From Winogradskyella psychrotolerans (GTDB lineage: Bacteria; Bacteroidota; Bacteroidia; Flavobacteriales; Flavobacteriaceae): a stretch of DNA of 64,000 nt. The stretch spans positions 295,844-359,843 of the forward strand of contig NZ_JAHKPN010000052.1 in assembly GCF_018860545.1 (NCBI RefSeq), in the 5' to 3' direction. Position numbers and translations under genes: made by a program. Positions 54,259-61,281 of the stretch are shown piece by piece. The stretch's first letter is position 1. Each line of letters opens with the position of its first letter. Under the pieces are notes generated by a model. The model searched no databases and had not been told where the DNA came from. It saw only the letters and a list, made by a program, of their open reading frames with translations.

Positions 54259-54900
54259 CTAATTCTTATCCTCTAACATTGGTACAAATCTGAAATCACC
54301 AAACTCGTGCTTTTCAAATTCTTTTGGACCTTTTCTGATAAACATAGTCATGACCTGCACATCATCTCCAACAGGAATTACGAGACGTCCTCCAATAGCT
54401 AATTGACTCAATAAAGGGTTAGGTACATAAGGTGCTCCTGCAGTTACAATAATACTTTGAAATGGTGCTTCATCTGGTAAACCTTTATAACCATCACCAA
54501 AAATAAGGCTCTTTGCTCTATATCCAATTTTAGGTAAAAACTTCGAAGTTTTCTTAAAGAGTTCTTGTTGACGCTCAATACTATAAACTTTCGCTCCAAG
54601 TTCCAAAAGGACTGCGGTTTGATAACCACTACCAGTTCCAATTTCTAAAACTTTATCACCAGGTTTTACTTGTAATAATTCAGATTGAAAAGCCACGGTA
54701 TAAGGTTGAGAAATCGTTTGATCTGCAGCAATAGGAAACGCTTTATCTTGGTAAGCATGATCTATAAAACTAGAATCCATAAAGAAATGTCTAGGAATTT
54801 TACCAATGGCTTTTAAGACACCTTTATCTTTAATGTCTTTTTTAATCAGTGTATCAACAAGTTTTAGACGCATCCCTTGATGCTTAAATGTATCTTTCAA
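54259..54900 (-). CDS. pcm: Protein-L-isoaspartate (D-aspartate) O-methyltransferase
   Basis: The enzyme methylates isoaspartyl residues in aged proteins with S-adenosylmethionine and starts their repair. I chose the TTG at 54900, which gives 213 aa starting MKDTFKHQGMRLKLVDTL. It lies just downstream of a promoter on the same strand; an ATG at 54873 is the alternative, and the frame to 54942 lies upstream of the predicted transcription start. The motifs are AFPIAADQTISQPYTVAFQ, VLEIGTGSGYQTAVL and IIVTAGAPYVP. It appears to be a single gene. Confidence 0.93.
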   Translation of the reverse strand: MKDTFKHQGMRLKLVDTLIKKDIKDKGVLKAIGKIPRHFFMDSSFIDHAYQDKAFPIAADQTISQPYTVAFQSELLQVKPGDKVLEIGTGSGYQTAVLLELGAKVYSIERQQELFKKTSKFLPKIGYRAKSLIFGDGYKGLPDEAPFQSIIVTAGAPYVPNPLLSQLAIGGRLVIPVGDDVQVMTMFIRKGPKEFEKHEFGDFRFVPMLEDKN

Positions 54901-54918
54901 AGCGTAGTTTAGTTTCCG

Positions 54919-54949
54919 TAAAAATAGCTCAAAGAAAAGCAAAATCCAA
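54919..54949 (-). promoter_or_regulatory. Promoter of pcm
   Basis: On the minus strand TTG (54949-54947), a 20-bp spacer and TATTTTTA (54926-54919) fit the Bacteroidota pattern with one change in the -7 box. The TTG start codon at 54900 follows 18 bp later. Confidence 0.55.
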
Positions 54950-55109
54950 CCTCAAAAAGTTCAAATTCTTAAAACAAAATTTCAAATTCTAGTTTATATC
55001 TAAGAAACAATCTTTTAAGGGATCAGTATCTGTTTTCCTTCTGAAATATTCACTTATCAATTTCGCAGTATTTTATATTTTCTTTTTTCAATTTCTGAGC
55101 GAAAACGAC

Positions 55110-55117
55110 TATTTTTG
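55110..55117 (+). promoter_or_regulatory. Bacteroidota -7 box before the Gfo/Idh gene
   Basis: TATTTTTG is an exact TAnnTTTG match, 16 bp before the ATG at 55134. The -33 region reads TTC rather than TTG at the expected distance. Confidence 0.55.
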
Positions 55118-55133
55118 TTAAAAACAGAAAAAC

Positions 55134-56093
55134 ATGCTAAAAGCGGGAGTTCTCGGTGCTGGTCACCTTGGTAAAATTCATTTAAGATTACTTAATCAAT
55201 CCAATAAATATGACCTGGTCGGTTTTTACGATGCAGATGCTGAAAATGCAAAACGTGTTGTGGAAGAATTTGGCTATACCTATTTTGATTCCATAGATGA
55301 TTTAATCGATGCTGTAGATATTGTTGATATTGTCACTCCTACCCTTTCCCATTATGATTGTGCGAAACAAGCCATTAAAAAAGGGAAACATATCTTTATA
55401 GAAAAGCCAATTACAAATACCGTTGAGGAAGCCGAAACTATTAGAACTTTGGTGGCAGAACACGGAGTAAAAGGTCAGGTTGGGCATGTAGAGCGTTTTA
55501 ACCCTGCTTTTATTGGAGTGAAAGATCAGATTAAAAACCCGATGTTTATTGAATGTCACAGACTTGCTGAATTTAATCCTCGTGGTACAGATGTGCCAGT
55601 GGTTTTAGATTTAATGATTCATGATATAGATATTATTCTTTCGGTGGTTCAATCACCTGTAAAACATATTTCTGCAAGTGGAGTTTCAGTCGTAAGTGAA
55701 ACACCAGATATTGCGAATGCACGTATAGAATTTAAAAATGGTTGTGTAGCGAATTTAACCGCCAGTAGAATTTCGTTAAAGAATATGCGTAAAACACGTT
55801 TCTTTCAAAGAGATGCGTACATCTCAGTCGATTTTTTAGAAAAGAAATGTGAAGTGGTTAAAATGAAAGATGCTCCAGAACAACCTGGTGATTTTGATAT
55901 GATTCTTCAAAATGCAGAAGGCGTTAAAAAACAAATCTATTTCGACAATCCAGACATTGCCAACAATAATGCTATTCTAGATGAACTCGAAACGTTTGCT
56001 GATGCCATCACTAATAACACAAAACCGATTGTAACGTTACATGATGGTACTGAGGCCTTACGTGTAGCCAACATGATTATTAATCAGTTTTAA
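55134..56093 (+). CDS. Gfo/Idh/MocA-family NAD(P)-dependent oxidoreductase
   Basis: The 319-aa protein has an N-terminal Rossmann fold with GVLGAGHLGKIHLRLL and a second-strand Asp (FYDADAENA). The family motif EKPITNTVEEAE lies near residue 89, and HVERFNPAF near 121 falls in the substrate domain. The family mostly oxidises or reduces sugar derivatives such as UDP-sugars or inositols. The exact substrate cannot be assigned. Its own promoter lies upstream and a repeat-rich gap separates it from the next gene. Confidence 0.9.
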   Translation: MLKAGVLGAGHLGKIHLRLLNQSNKYDLVGFYDADAENAKRVVEEFGYTYFDSIDDLIDAVDIVDIVTPTLSHYDCAKQAIKKGKHIFIEKPITNTVEEAETIRTLVAEHGVKGQVGHVERFNPAFIGVKDQIKNPMFIECHRLAEFNPRGTDVPVVLDLMIHDIDIILSVVQSPVKHISASGVSVVSETPDIANARIEFKNGCVANLTASRISLKNMRKTRFFQRDAYISVDFLEKKCEVVKMKDAPEQPGDFDMILQNAEGVKKQIYFDNPDIANNNAILDELETFADAITNNTKPIVTLHDGTEALRVANMIINQF

Positions 56094-56103
56094 AATCCAA
56101 AAG

Positions 56104-56318
56104 AGGCCCTTCCCTATCCCTTCCCAGAAGGAAGGAGATACTCGTACGAATCACTCAAACCCTAAAAAGAAATAGTAAATTAGACATAAATTAACATAAC
56201 ATTTTCCTTTCGTAGCCTGTGCTAAGCGTAGTCGAAGTAGAAAGGATTAAGGATAGTAAACAAAATTCTTATTATGCCCGAGTAAGAATTCCTTCCCTTT
56301 GGGAAGGTTAGGATGGGC
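56104..56318. repeat. About 215-bp intergenic element bounded by inverted GC-rich hairpin repeats
   Basis: The left end (56105-56135) reads GGCCCTTCCC... and carries the hairpin CCTTCC-CAGAA-GGAAGG. The right end (56291-56318) carries the perfect hairpin CCTTCCC-TTT-GGGAAGG followed by TTAGGATGGGC. The two ends are imperfect inverted copies of each other. Inside lie GCTAAGCGTAGTCGAAG (56221-56237) and a further hairpin AATTCTTA/TAAGAATT (56264-56290). The ends are much more GC-rich than the surroundings. It encodes no protein and looks like a small non-autonomous repeat element. Confidence 0.6.
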
Positions 56319-56329
56319 TATTTAAAATT

Positions 56330-57220
56330 ATGAAAAACATAGCAGTTATAGGTGCAGGAACCATGGGAAATGGTATTGCGCATACCTTTGCACAATCCGG
56401 ATTTAACGTTCAACTTATTGATATTAGTGAAGCTTCTCTAAAACGAGGGATGGATACCATTTCTCGAAATTTAGACAGAATGGTCGCTAAAGAAAAAATA
56501 AGCGAGGATGATAAATCGACTACTTTAGGAAACATTACAACATTCACAAGTACTGAAGACGGTGTAAAAAATGCTGATTTAGTGGTTGAAGCAGCTACGG
56601 AAAACATCGATTTAAAACTGAAAATTTTCAAACAGCTCGACGAGGTTTGTGATGAAAACACCATTTTAGCAACTAATACCTCTTCAATTTCCATTACTCA
56701 AATTGCAGCTGTAACATCACGTCCGGAAAAAGTGATAGGTATGCACTTTATGAATCCTGTGCCCATTATGAAATTGGTAGAAATTATCAGAGGTTATAAC
56801 ACAAGTGATGAGGTTACGACAACGATTATGGATTTATCTAAAACATTAGGTAAAGTACCAACAGAAGTGAACGATTATCCTGGTTTTGTGGCTAATCGTA
56901 TTTTAATGCCAATGATTAACGAATCTATTGAAACACTTTACAACGGAGTTGCTGGTGTTGAAGAAATTGATACCGTTATGAAATTAGGAATGGCACATCC
57001 TATGGGTCCGTTACAACTCGCTGATTTTATAGGTTTAGATGTGTGTTTATCTATTCTTAATGTGATGTATGATGGCTTTAAAAACCCTAAATATGCACCT
57101 TGCCCTTTATTAGTTAACATGGTTATGGCAGGTAAATTAGGTGTTAAATCTGGTGAAGGTTTTTATAATTATTCTGAAAGTCGGAAGGCTGAGACGGTTG
57201 CTGGGCAGTTTTTGAAGTAA
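56330..57220 (+). CDS. 3-hydroxybutyryl-CoA / 3-hydroxyacyl-CoA dehydrogenase
   Basis: The enzyme oxidises a 3-hydroxyacyl-CoA to the 3-oxoacyl-CoA with NAD(P), or runs in reverse. The 296-aa protein begins with the dinucleotide-binding motif VIGAGTMGNGIAHTFAQSG. The catalytic His lies in GMHFMNPVPIMKLVEII and the active-site Glu in the same segment. The C-terminal helical domain has HPMGPLQLADFIGLD. It is the short HBD/PaaH type, not the FadB fusion. The stop codon lies inside the first unit of a heptamer array. Confidence 0.93.
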   Translation: MKNIAVIGAGTMGNGIAHTFAQSGFNVQLIDISEASLKRGMDTISRNLDRMVAKEKISEDDKSTTLGNITTFTSTEDGVKNADLVVEAATENIDLKLKIFKQLDEVCDENTILATNTSSISITQIAAVTSRPEKVIGMHFMNPVPIMKLVEIIRGYNTSDEVTTTIMDLSKTLGKVPTEVNDYPGFVANRILMPMINESIETLYNGVAGVEEIDTVMKLGMAHPMGPLQLADFIGLDVCLSILNVMYDGFKNPKYAPCPLLVNMVMAGKLGVKSGEGFYNYSESRKAETVAGQFLK

Positions 57221-57277
57221 AAAGTGTCAAGTGTGAAGTGTGAAGTGTGAAGTGTGAAGTGTGAAGTGTGAAGTAAG
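57215..57277. repeat. Heptamer tandem array, unit AAGTGTG, left of the S23 gene
   Basis: In one continuous register the units are AAGTAAA (57215, containing the upstream stop codon), AAGTGTC, six perfect AAGTGTG (57229-57270) and AAGTAAG. The AGTG core has the same orientation as the flanking genes. The end units AAGTAAA and AAGTAAG look like the ancestral sequence into which the perfect units expanded. Confidence 0.92.
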
Positions 57278-57301
57278 ATTACTCAATTAATACAGTAATT
57301 A

Positions 57302-57673
57302 ATGAAAGTACAAGATTTATTAGCTTATAAAAAAGGTTTTAAATTAGCAATGGACATATTTCAGCTATCAAAGGAATTTCCTAAAGAAGAAACTTATTCA
57401 TTAACTGATCAAATAAGAAGATCGTCGAGAAGTGTTTGCGCTAATTTATCTGAAGCCTATAGAAAGCGACGATATCCTAAACATTTTATTAGTAAACTAA
57501 CAGATTGTGATGCTGAAAATGGAGAAACACAAACTTGGCTAGAATTTGCTTTAGCTTGTGATTATATTTCAAATGAGACCTATAACAACTTACTGAAAGA
57601 ATCACAAGACATAGCTAATCTCATAAATTATATGATATTGAATCCTAATAAATTCGGTTCAAAAGAATCTTAA
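57302..57673 (+). CDS. S23/IVP-type four-helix bundle protein
   Basis: The 123-aa basic protein is predicted to form four long helices. The S23 (23S rRNA intervening-sequence protein) hallmarks are LLAYKKGFKLAMDIFQLSKEFPKEETYSL near the start, TDQIRRSSRSVCANLSEAY at about residues 38-56, and LTDCDAENGETQTWLEFALACDYI. Members of this fold include IVS-encoded proteins in 23S rRNA genes and the Avd accessory proteins of diversity-generating retroelements. There is no reverse transcriptase or rRNA gene here. The gene stands alone between two heptamer arrays of opposite orientation. Its function is unknown. Confidence 0.88.
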   Translation: MKVQDLLAYKKGFKLAMDIFQLSKEFPKEETYSLTDQIRRSSRSVCANLSEAYRKRRYPKHFISKLTDCDAENGETQTWLEFALACDYISNETYNNLLKESQDIANLINYMILNPNKFGSKES

Positions 57674-57718
57674 CATAAAGTAAAATTACATAAATAAGAA
57701 CCCTTACTATTTACTCAA

Positions 57719-57743
57719 CACTTTTCACTTTACACTTTTCACT
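57719..57743. repeat. Heptamer array, unit CACTTTW, right of the S23 gene (inverted relative to left array)
   Basis: CACTTTT, CACTTTA, CACTTTT and a final CACT lie in tandem. Read on the minus strand they are AGTGAAA/AGTGTAA-type heptamers, so the AGTG core of the left array recurs in the opposite orientation 440 bp away. The array ends 6 bp before the DUF1015 ATG and so occupies its leader. Confidence 0.8.
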
Positions 57744-57749
57744 AAAAAA

Positions 57750-58988
57750 ATGCCCAAAATAATCCCATTCAAAGCCGTAAGACCAACAAGAGCAATCGTT
57801 GGCCTCGTTGCTGCGCGTCCATATCAAAGCTATACAATTGATGAGCGCGAATCTCGAATGGCTTATAATCCTTATAGTTTTCTTCATATTGTGAATCCTG
57901 GTTATAAATACGACCAAGAAGTGACAGGTGAAGAACGCTATAGATTGGTAAAAAACAGGTATTTGGAATTTAAGGAGGATGGCGTGTTTGTTCAAGATGA
58001 AAAACCATCGTTTTATGTGTATAAAATTGTGAACCGGCACGGACAAGAATTCAACGGTATTGTGGCCGCAACAAGTGCTGAGGATTACGAAAATGACATC
58101 ATAAAAAAACATGAGGATACCATTGCCAAACGTGAAGAAACCTTTAAAAGCTACTTACAAACCGTTGGCTTTAATGCAGAACCTGTTTTATTAACCTATC
58201 CAGACAATGCCATTATTGCTCATATTATAAAAGACGCTCAAAAGGGACATGCGGAGTTTGAGTTTACAATGACCTACAGAGACACGCACTATTTATGGAA
58301 AATAGATGATGCCGATACTATTGCTACGATTCAAAGTGAATTCAAAAAAATGAATACTATTTATATTGCGGATGGTCATCATAGATCAGCTTCATCTTAC
58401 TTATTATATAAAGACGAAAAAGCAAAAAACCCTAATCATAACGGCAATGAATCGTACAACTTTTTTATGTCGTATTTAATTCCGGAATCCGATTTAGTCA
58501 TTCATGAGTTTAATAGATTGATTAAAGACTTAAATGGCTTTACAAAAGAAGAATTCCTAATAAAATTAGATGCGTCATACAGAATAGAAAACAGAGGATT
58601 GATACCTTACAAGTCAACAAAACCACATCATTTTAGCATGTATTTGGATGGTGAATTCTATTCGCTTTATTTACGAAAAACGGCCTACGAAATCCATACC
58701 GCATTAGATCAATTAGATGCGCAGGTACTGTATAAAACAATTCTTCAACCTATTTTAGGAATAAATGACCTAAGACATGACAACAGAATTTCGTATGTTA
58801 GTGGTCAACACGAAATGATTACTATTAAAAGTAGTGTTGATAGCGGAACATATAGTGTTGGCTTTGGGATGTGCCCTTCCAATGTTGAACAAATGAAACA
58901 AATTGCAGACGAAGGTTTAACCATGCCTCCAAAGAGCACTTATATTTTACCTAAGTTGCGAAGTGGCATTACCATCTACGAGTACTAA
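57750..58988 (+). CDS. DUF1015 family protein
   Basis: The 412-aa soluble protein has the DUF1015 signatures IIPFKAVRPTRAIVGLVAARPYQSY at the start, IYIADGHHRSASSYLLYKD near residue 205 and FGMCPSNVEQMKQIADEGLTMPPKSTYILPKLRSGI at the end. The HHRxAS region resembles a nucleotide- or phosphoryl-binding site; the biochemical role of the family is not established. In many bacteria it neighbours serA/serC, but not here. Its leader is filled by the right heptamer array. Confidence 0.88.
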   Translation: MPKIIPFKAVRPTRAIVGLVAARPYQSYTIDERESRMAYNPYSFLHIVNPGYKYDQEVTGEERYRLVKNRYLEFKEDGVFVQDEKPSFYVYKIVNRHGQEFNGIVAATSAEDYENDIIKKHEDTIAKREETFKSYLQTVGFNAEPVLLTYPDNAIIAHIIKDAQKGHAEFEFTMTYRDTHYLWKIDDADTIATIQSEFKKMNTIYIADGHHRSASSYLLYKDEKAKNPNHNGNESYNFFMSYLIPESDLVIHEFNRLIKDLNGFTKEEFLIKLDASYRIENRGLIPYKSTKPHHFSMYLDGEFYSLYLRKTAYEIHTALDQLDAQVLYKTILQPILGINDLRHDNRISYVSGQHEMITIKSSVDSGTYSVGFGMCPSNVEQMKQIADEGLTMPPKSTYILPKLRSGITIYEY

Positions 58989-59046
58989 AAAACACAGTTC
59001 TTTAGTTATGAATTAGAACGACATAACTGAATCTAAAATCTTAAAA

Positions 59047-59706
59047 ATGAGCATAAAACAAAATCTAAGTCGTATAAAATCAACATTACCCGAACATATC
59101 ACTTTAGTCGCTGTTTCAAAAACTAAACCCGTGTCTGATTTAATGGAAGCTTACGATGCTGGTCAGCGTATTTTTGGAGAAAATAAAATCCAAGAAATGG
59201 CAGATAAATATGTCGAAATGCCAAAAGATATTGAGTGGCATATGATTGGTCACGTTCAGCGTAATAAAGTGAAATATATGGCTGAATTTGTGAAATTAAT
59301 TCACGGAGTAGAAAGTTTTAAATTACTAAACGAAATAAACAAGCAAGCCAAAAAACACAATAGAATTATAGACTGCTTACTTCAAATTAAAATTGCAGAA
59401 GAAGATAGTAAATTTGGTATGTCTGCTTCAGATGCTTCTACCCTTTTACGGTCTGATGAGTTTTCAGAATTAAAGAATATTAGAATAGTTGGAGTTATGG
59501 GCATGGCCACTTTTACAGATGACATGACACAAGTTGAGAATGAATTCAAATTCCTAAAACACACATTCACAGAACTTAAAGCGATAAACCCAGAACTTAA
59601 AACAATCAGTATGGGCATGAGTGGAGACTATATGTTGGCAATTGATTGTGGAAGTACTATGGTTCGTGTAGGAAGTAGTATCTTTGGGTCTAGAAATTAT
59701 AATTAA
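59047..59706 (+). CDS. YggS/PLPBP family pyridoxal-phosphate homeostasis protein
   Basis: The 219-aa protein is a fold-type III alanine-racemase-like barrel without racemase activity in known homologues. It carries PLP and buffers vitamin B6 levels. The PLP Lys is in LVAVSKTKPVSDL near residue 25. Other family motifs are FGENKIQEMADKY, EWHMIGHVQRNK, and SMGMSGDYMLAIDCGSTMVRVGSSIFG. It starts 58 bp after DUF1015 on the same strand. The length is normal. Confidence 0.94.
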   Translation: MSIKQNLSRIKSTLPEHITLVAVSKTKPVSDLMEAYDAGQRIFGENKIQEMADKYVEMPKDIEWHMIGHVQRNKVKYMAEFVKLIHGVESFKLLNEINKQAKKHNRIIDCLLQIKIAEEDSKFGMSASDASTLLRSDEFSELKNIRIVGVMGMATFTDDMTQVENEFKFLKHTFTELKAINPELKTISMGMSGDYMLAIDCGSTMVRVGSSIFGSRNYN

Positions 59707-59708
59707 CA

Positions 59709-59769
59709 CGTCATTTCGAATTAGATACGAGGAAGCCAACAATTTGACTTCACACTGCTCTAAATGATG
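59709..59769. repeat. Intergenic hairpin repeat (CGTCATTT ... AAATGATG)
   Basis: CGTCATTT (59709-59716) and AAATGATG (59762-59769) are inverted with one mismatch and bound a 61-bp segment containing TCGAATTAGATACGAGGAAGCC. It fills the space between the yggS stop and the exonuclease gene. I recall similar GTCATTTCGA sequences as scattered repeats in Flavobacteriaceae; this was not tested. Confidence 0.5.
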
Positions 59770-59785
59770 TAAAACAAATATTACT

Positions 59786-61150
59786 ATTTACGCAATACTA
59801 GACATAGAAACCACTGGTGGAAAATACAATGAAGAAGGCATAACAGAAATCGCAATTTATCAATTTGATGGTCATAAGGTAACCGACCAATTTATTTCTT
59901 TGGTGAATCCTGAACGCGACATTCAACCTTTTGTAGTCAATCTTACAGGAATTAATTCAAAGATGCTTAAAAATGCCCCCAAATTTTATGAGGTGGCGAA
60001 ACGCATCGTTGAAATTACTGAAGACTGTATCATCGTTGCTCACAATTCTTCTTTTGATTATAGAATTCTTAAAACCGAATTTAAGCGATTAGGGTTTCCA
60101 TTTAAAAGAAAAACACTTTGCACGGTTGAGCTCTCTCAGCAGCTCATCCCAGATATGCCTTCGTATAGTTTAGGTAAATTAACACGCTCACTAGGCATTC
60201 CAATGAGTGAACGTCATCGCGCTAATGGTGATGCTATGGCTACTGTAAAGTTATTCAAATTACTCTTAAATAAAGATTTGGATAAAGTTATTGTAAAAGA
60301 TGCTATTAAGGTTGAGCAAAAATCTAAAATAGCTCCTAACCTTAAAGATATCATAGAACAACTACCTGCTGACACAGGTGTGTATTATATCCACAATGCC
60401 AATGGTGAAATCATATATATTGGTAAAAGTAAAAATATTAGAAAACGCATTATTCAACATTTTACAGGCACCAATTCTAAGTCTAAGAAAATTCAGAAAT
60501 TAGTAAGCACTGTAACGTATGAAAAAACAGGAAGCGAACTCGCTGCACTCTTAAAAGAAAGTGCCGAAATAAAAGCAAATAAACCTATTTTCAATAGAGC
60601 CTTACGACGAACTATTTTTACGCATGCACTATATAGCGTTGTTGACAAAAATGGCTATATCAACCTTTTTATAGACAAATCTAGTAGAGAAGAAACACCT
60701 ATTACCACCTTTAATACGCGAGGAAGTGGAAAACAGTTTATGTTTAAAGCTGTTGACACGTATAATCTGTGCCAAAAACTCACCAATTTGTATGCAACAA
60801 AAACGAGTTGTTTTAAATATGATGTAAAAGAATGTCTTGGTGCATGTATTAATGAAGAACCTGCTACATCGTATAATGAGCGCGTCAATGCACTGATAGA
60901 AAAATTTAGCTACGCAAATAAAGATATGCTTATCATTGACAAAGGGCGTACCATTGAAGAAAAAAGTGTGTTTTTAATTGAAAATGGGGTTTTTAAAGGT
61001 ATGGGATTTTTTGATCTAAATCATCAAATTAATAACAGAGCTATTTTAAAATCGCTGATTACACCCATGGAAAATAATAGAGACACAAAACACATCATTC
61101 AGAGTTATATGCGACGAAATAAAAGATTGAAAATTGTTGATTTAGATTGA
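59786..61150 (+). CDS. DnaQ-like 3'-5' exonuclease fused to a GIY-YIG (UvrC/Cho-like) nuclease
   Basis: The protein would have 454 aa if translation starts at the ATT at 59786 (IYAILDIETTGGKYNEEGIT). The exonuclease domain (about residues 1-165) has DxE in LDIETTGG, HNSSFDYRIL and HRANGDAMATVKLF (HxxxxD). The GIY-YIG domain begins GVYYIHNANGEIIYIGKSKNIRKRIIQHF near 200. A UvrC-like Cys-containing region follows (CFKYDVKECLGACINEEP). No ATG, GTG or TTG lies between the in-frame TGA at 59765 and the DxE motif. The first usual codons are a TTG at 59897 and a GTG at 59900, which would delete the catalytic motif. Fusions of this order are known in Bacteroidota; a DNA-repair role is likely. Confidence 0.82.
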   Translation: MYAILDIETTGGKYNEEGITEIAIYQFDGHKVTDQFISLVNPERDIQPFVVNLTGINSKMLKNAPKFYEVAKRIVEITEDCIIVAHNSSFDYRILKTEFKRLGFPFKRKTLCTVELSQQLIPDMPSYSLGKLTRSLGIPMSERHRANGDAMATVKLFKLLLNKDLDKVIVKDAIKVEQKSKIAPNLKDIIEQLPADTGVYYIHNANGEIIYIGKSKNIRKRIIQHFTGTNSKSKKIQKLVSTVTYEKTGSELAALLKESAEIKANKPIFNRALRRTIFTHALYSVVDKNGYINLFIDKSSREETPITTFNTRGSGKQFMFKAVDTYNLCQKLTNLYATKTSCFKYDVKECLGACINEEPATSYNERVNALIEKFSYANKDMLIIDKGRTIEEKSVFLIENGVFKGMGFFDLNHQINNRAILKSLITPMENNRDTKHIIQSYMRRNKRLKIVDLD

Positions 61151-61269
61151 AACATGTGTTATGTTGGTCATTAATTATAGTCATTACTGACTTCCTTTTT
61201 TGGATTATTCAAGATCATCAAAATTAATTATCATCCATTATTTTAGAAAAGCAATAATTTAACTTTTCG

Positions 61270-61277
61270 TACATTTA
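61270..61277 (+). promoter_or_regulatory. -7 box variant before the channel gene
   Basis: TACATTTA differs from TAnnTTTG at the last base and ends 4 bp before the ATG at 61282, so the transcript could be leaderless. No -33 TTG is evident. Confidence 0.35.
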
Positions 61278-61281
61278 GAAC

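Noticed and set aside
57302..57673. Diversity-generating retroelement accessory gene avd
   Set aside because: The fold is related, but no reverse transcriptase, template repeat or variable target gene is in the window.
59764..59770. ATGATG as the start of the exonuclease gene
   Set aside because: Neither ATG is in frame with the DIETTG motif, and the second is followed at once by TAA.
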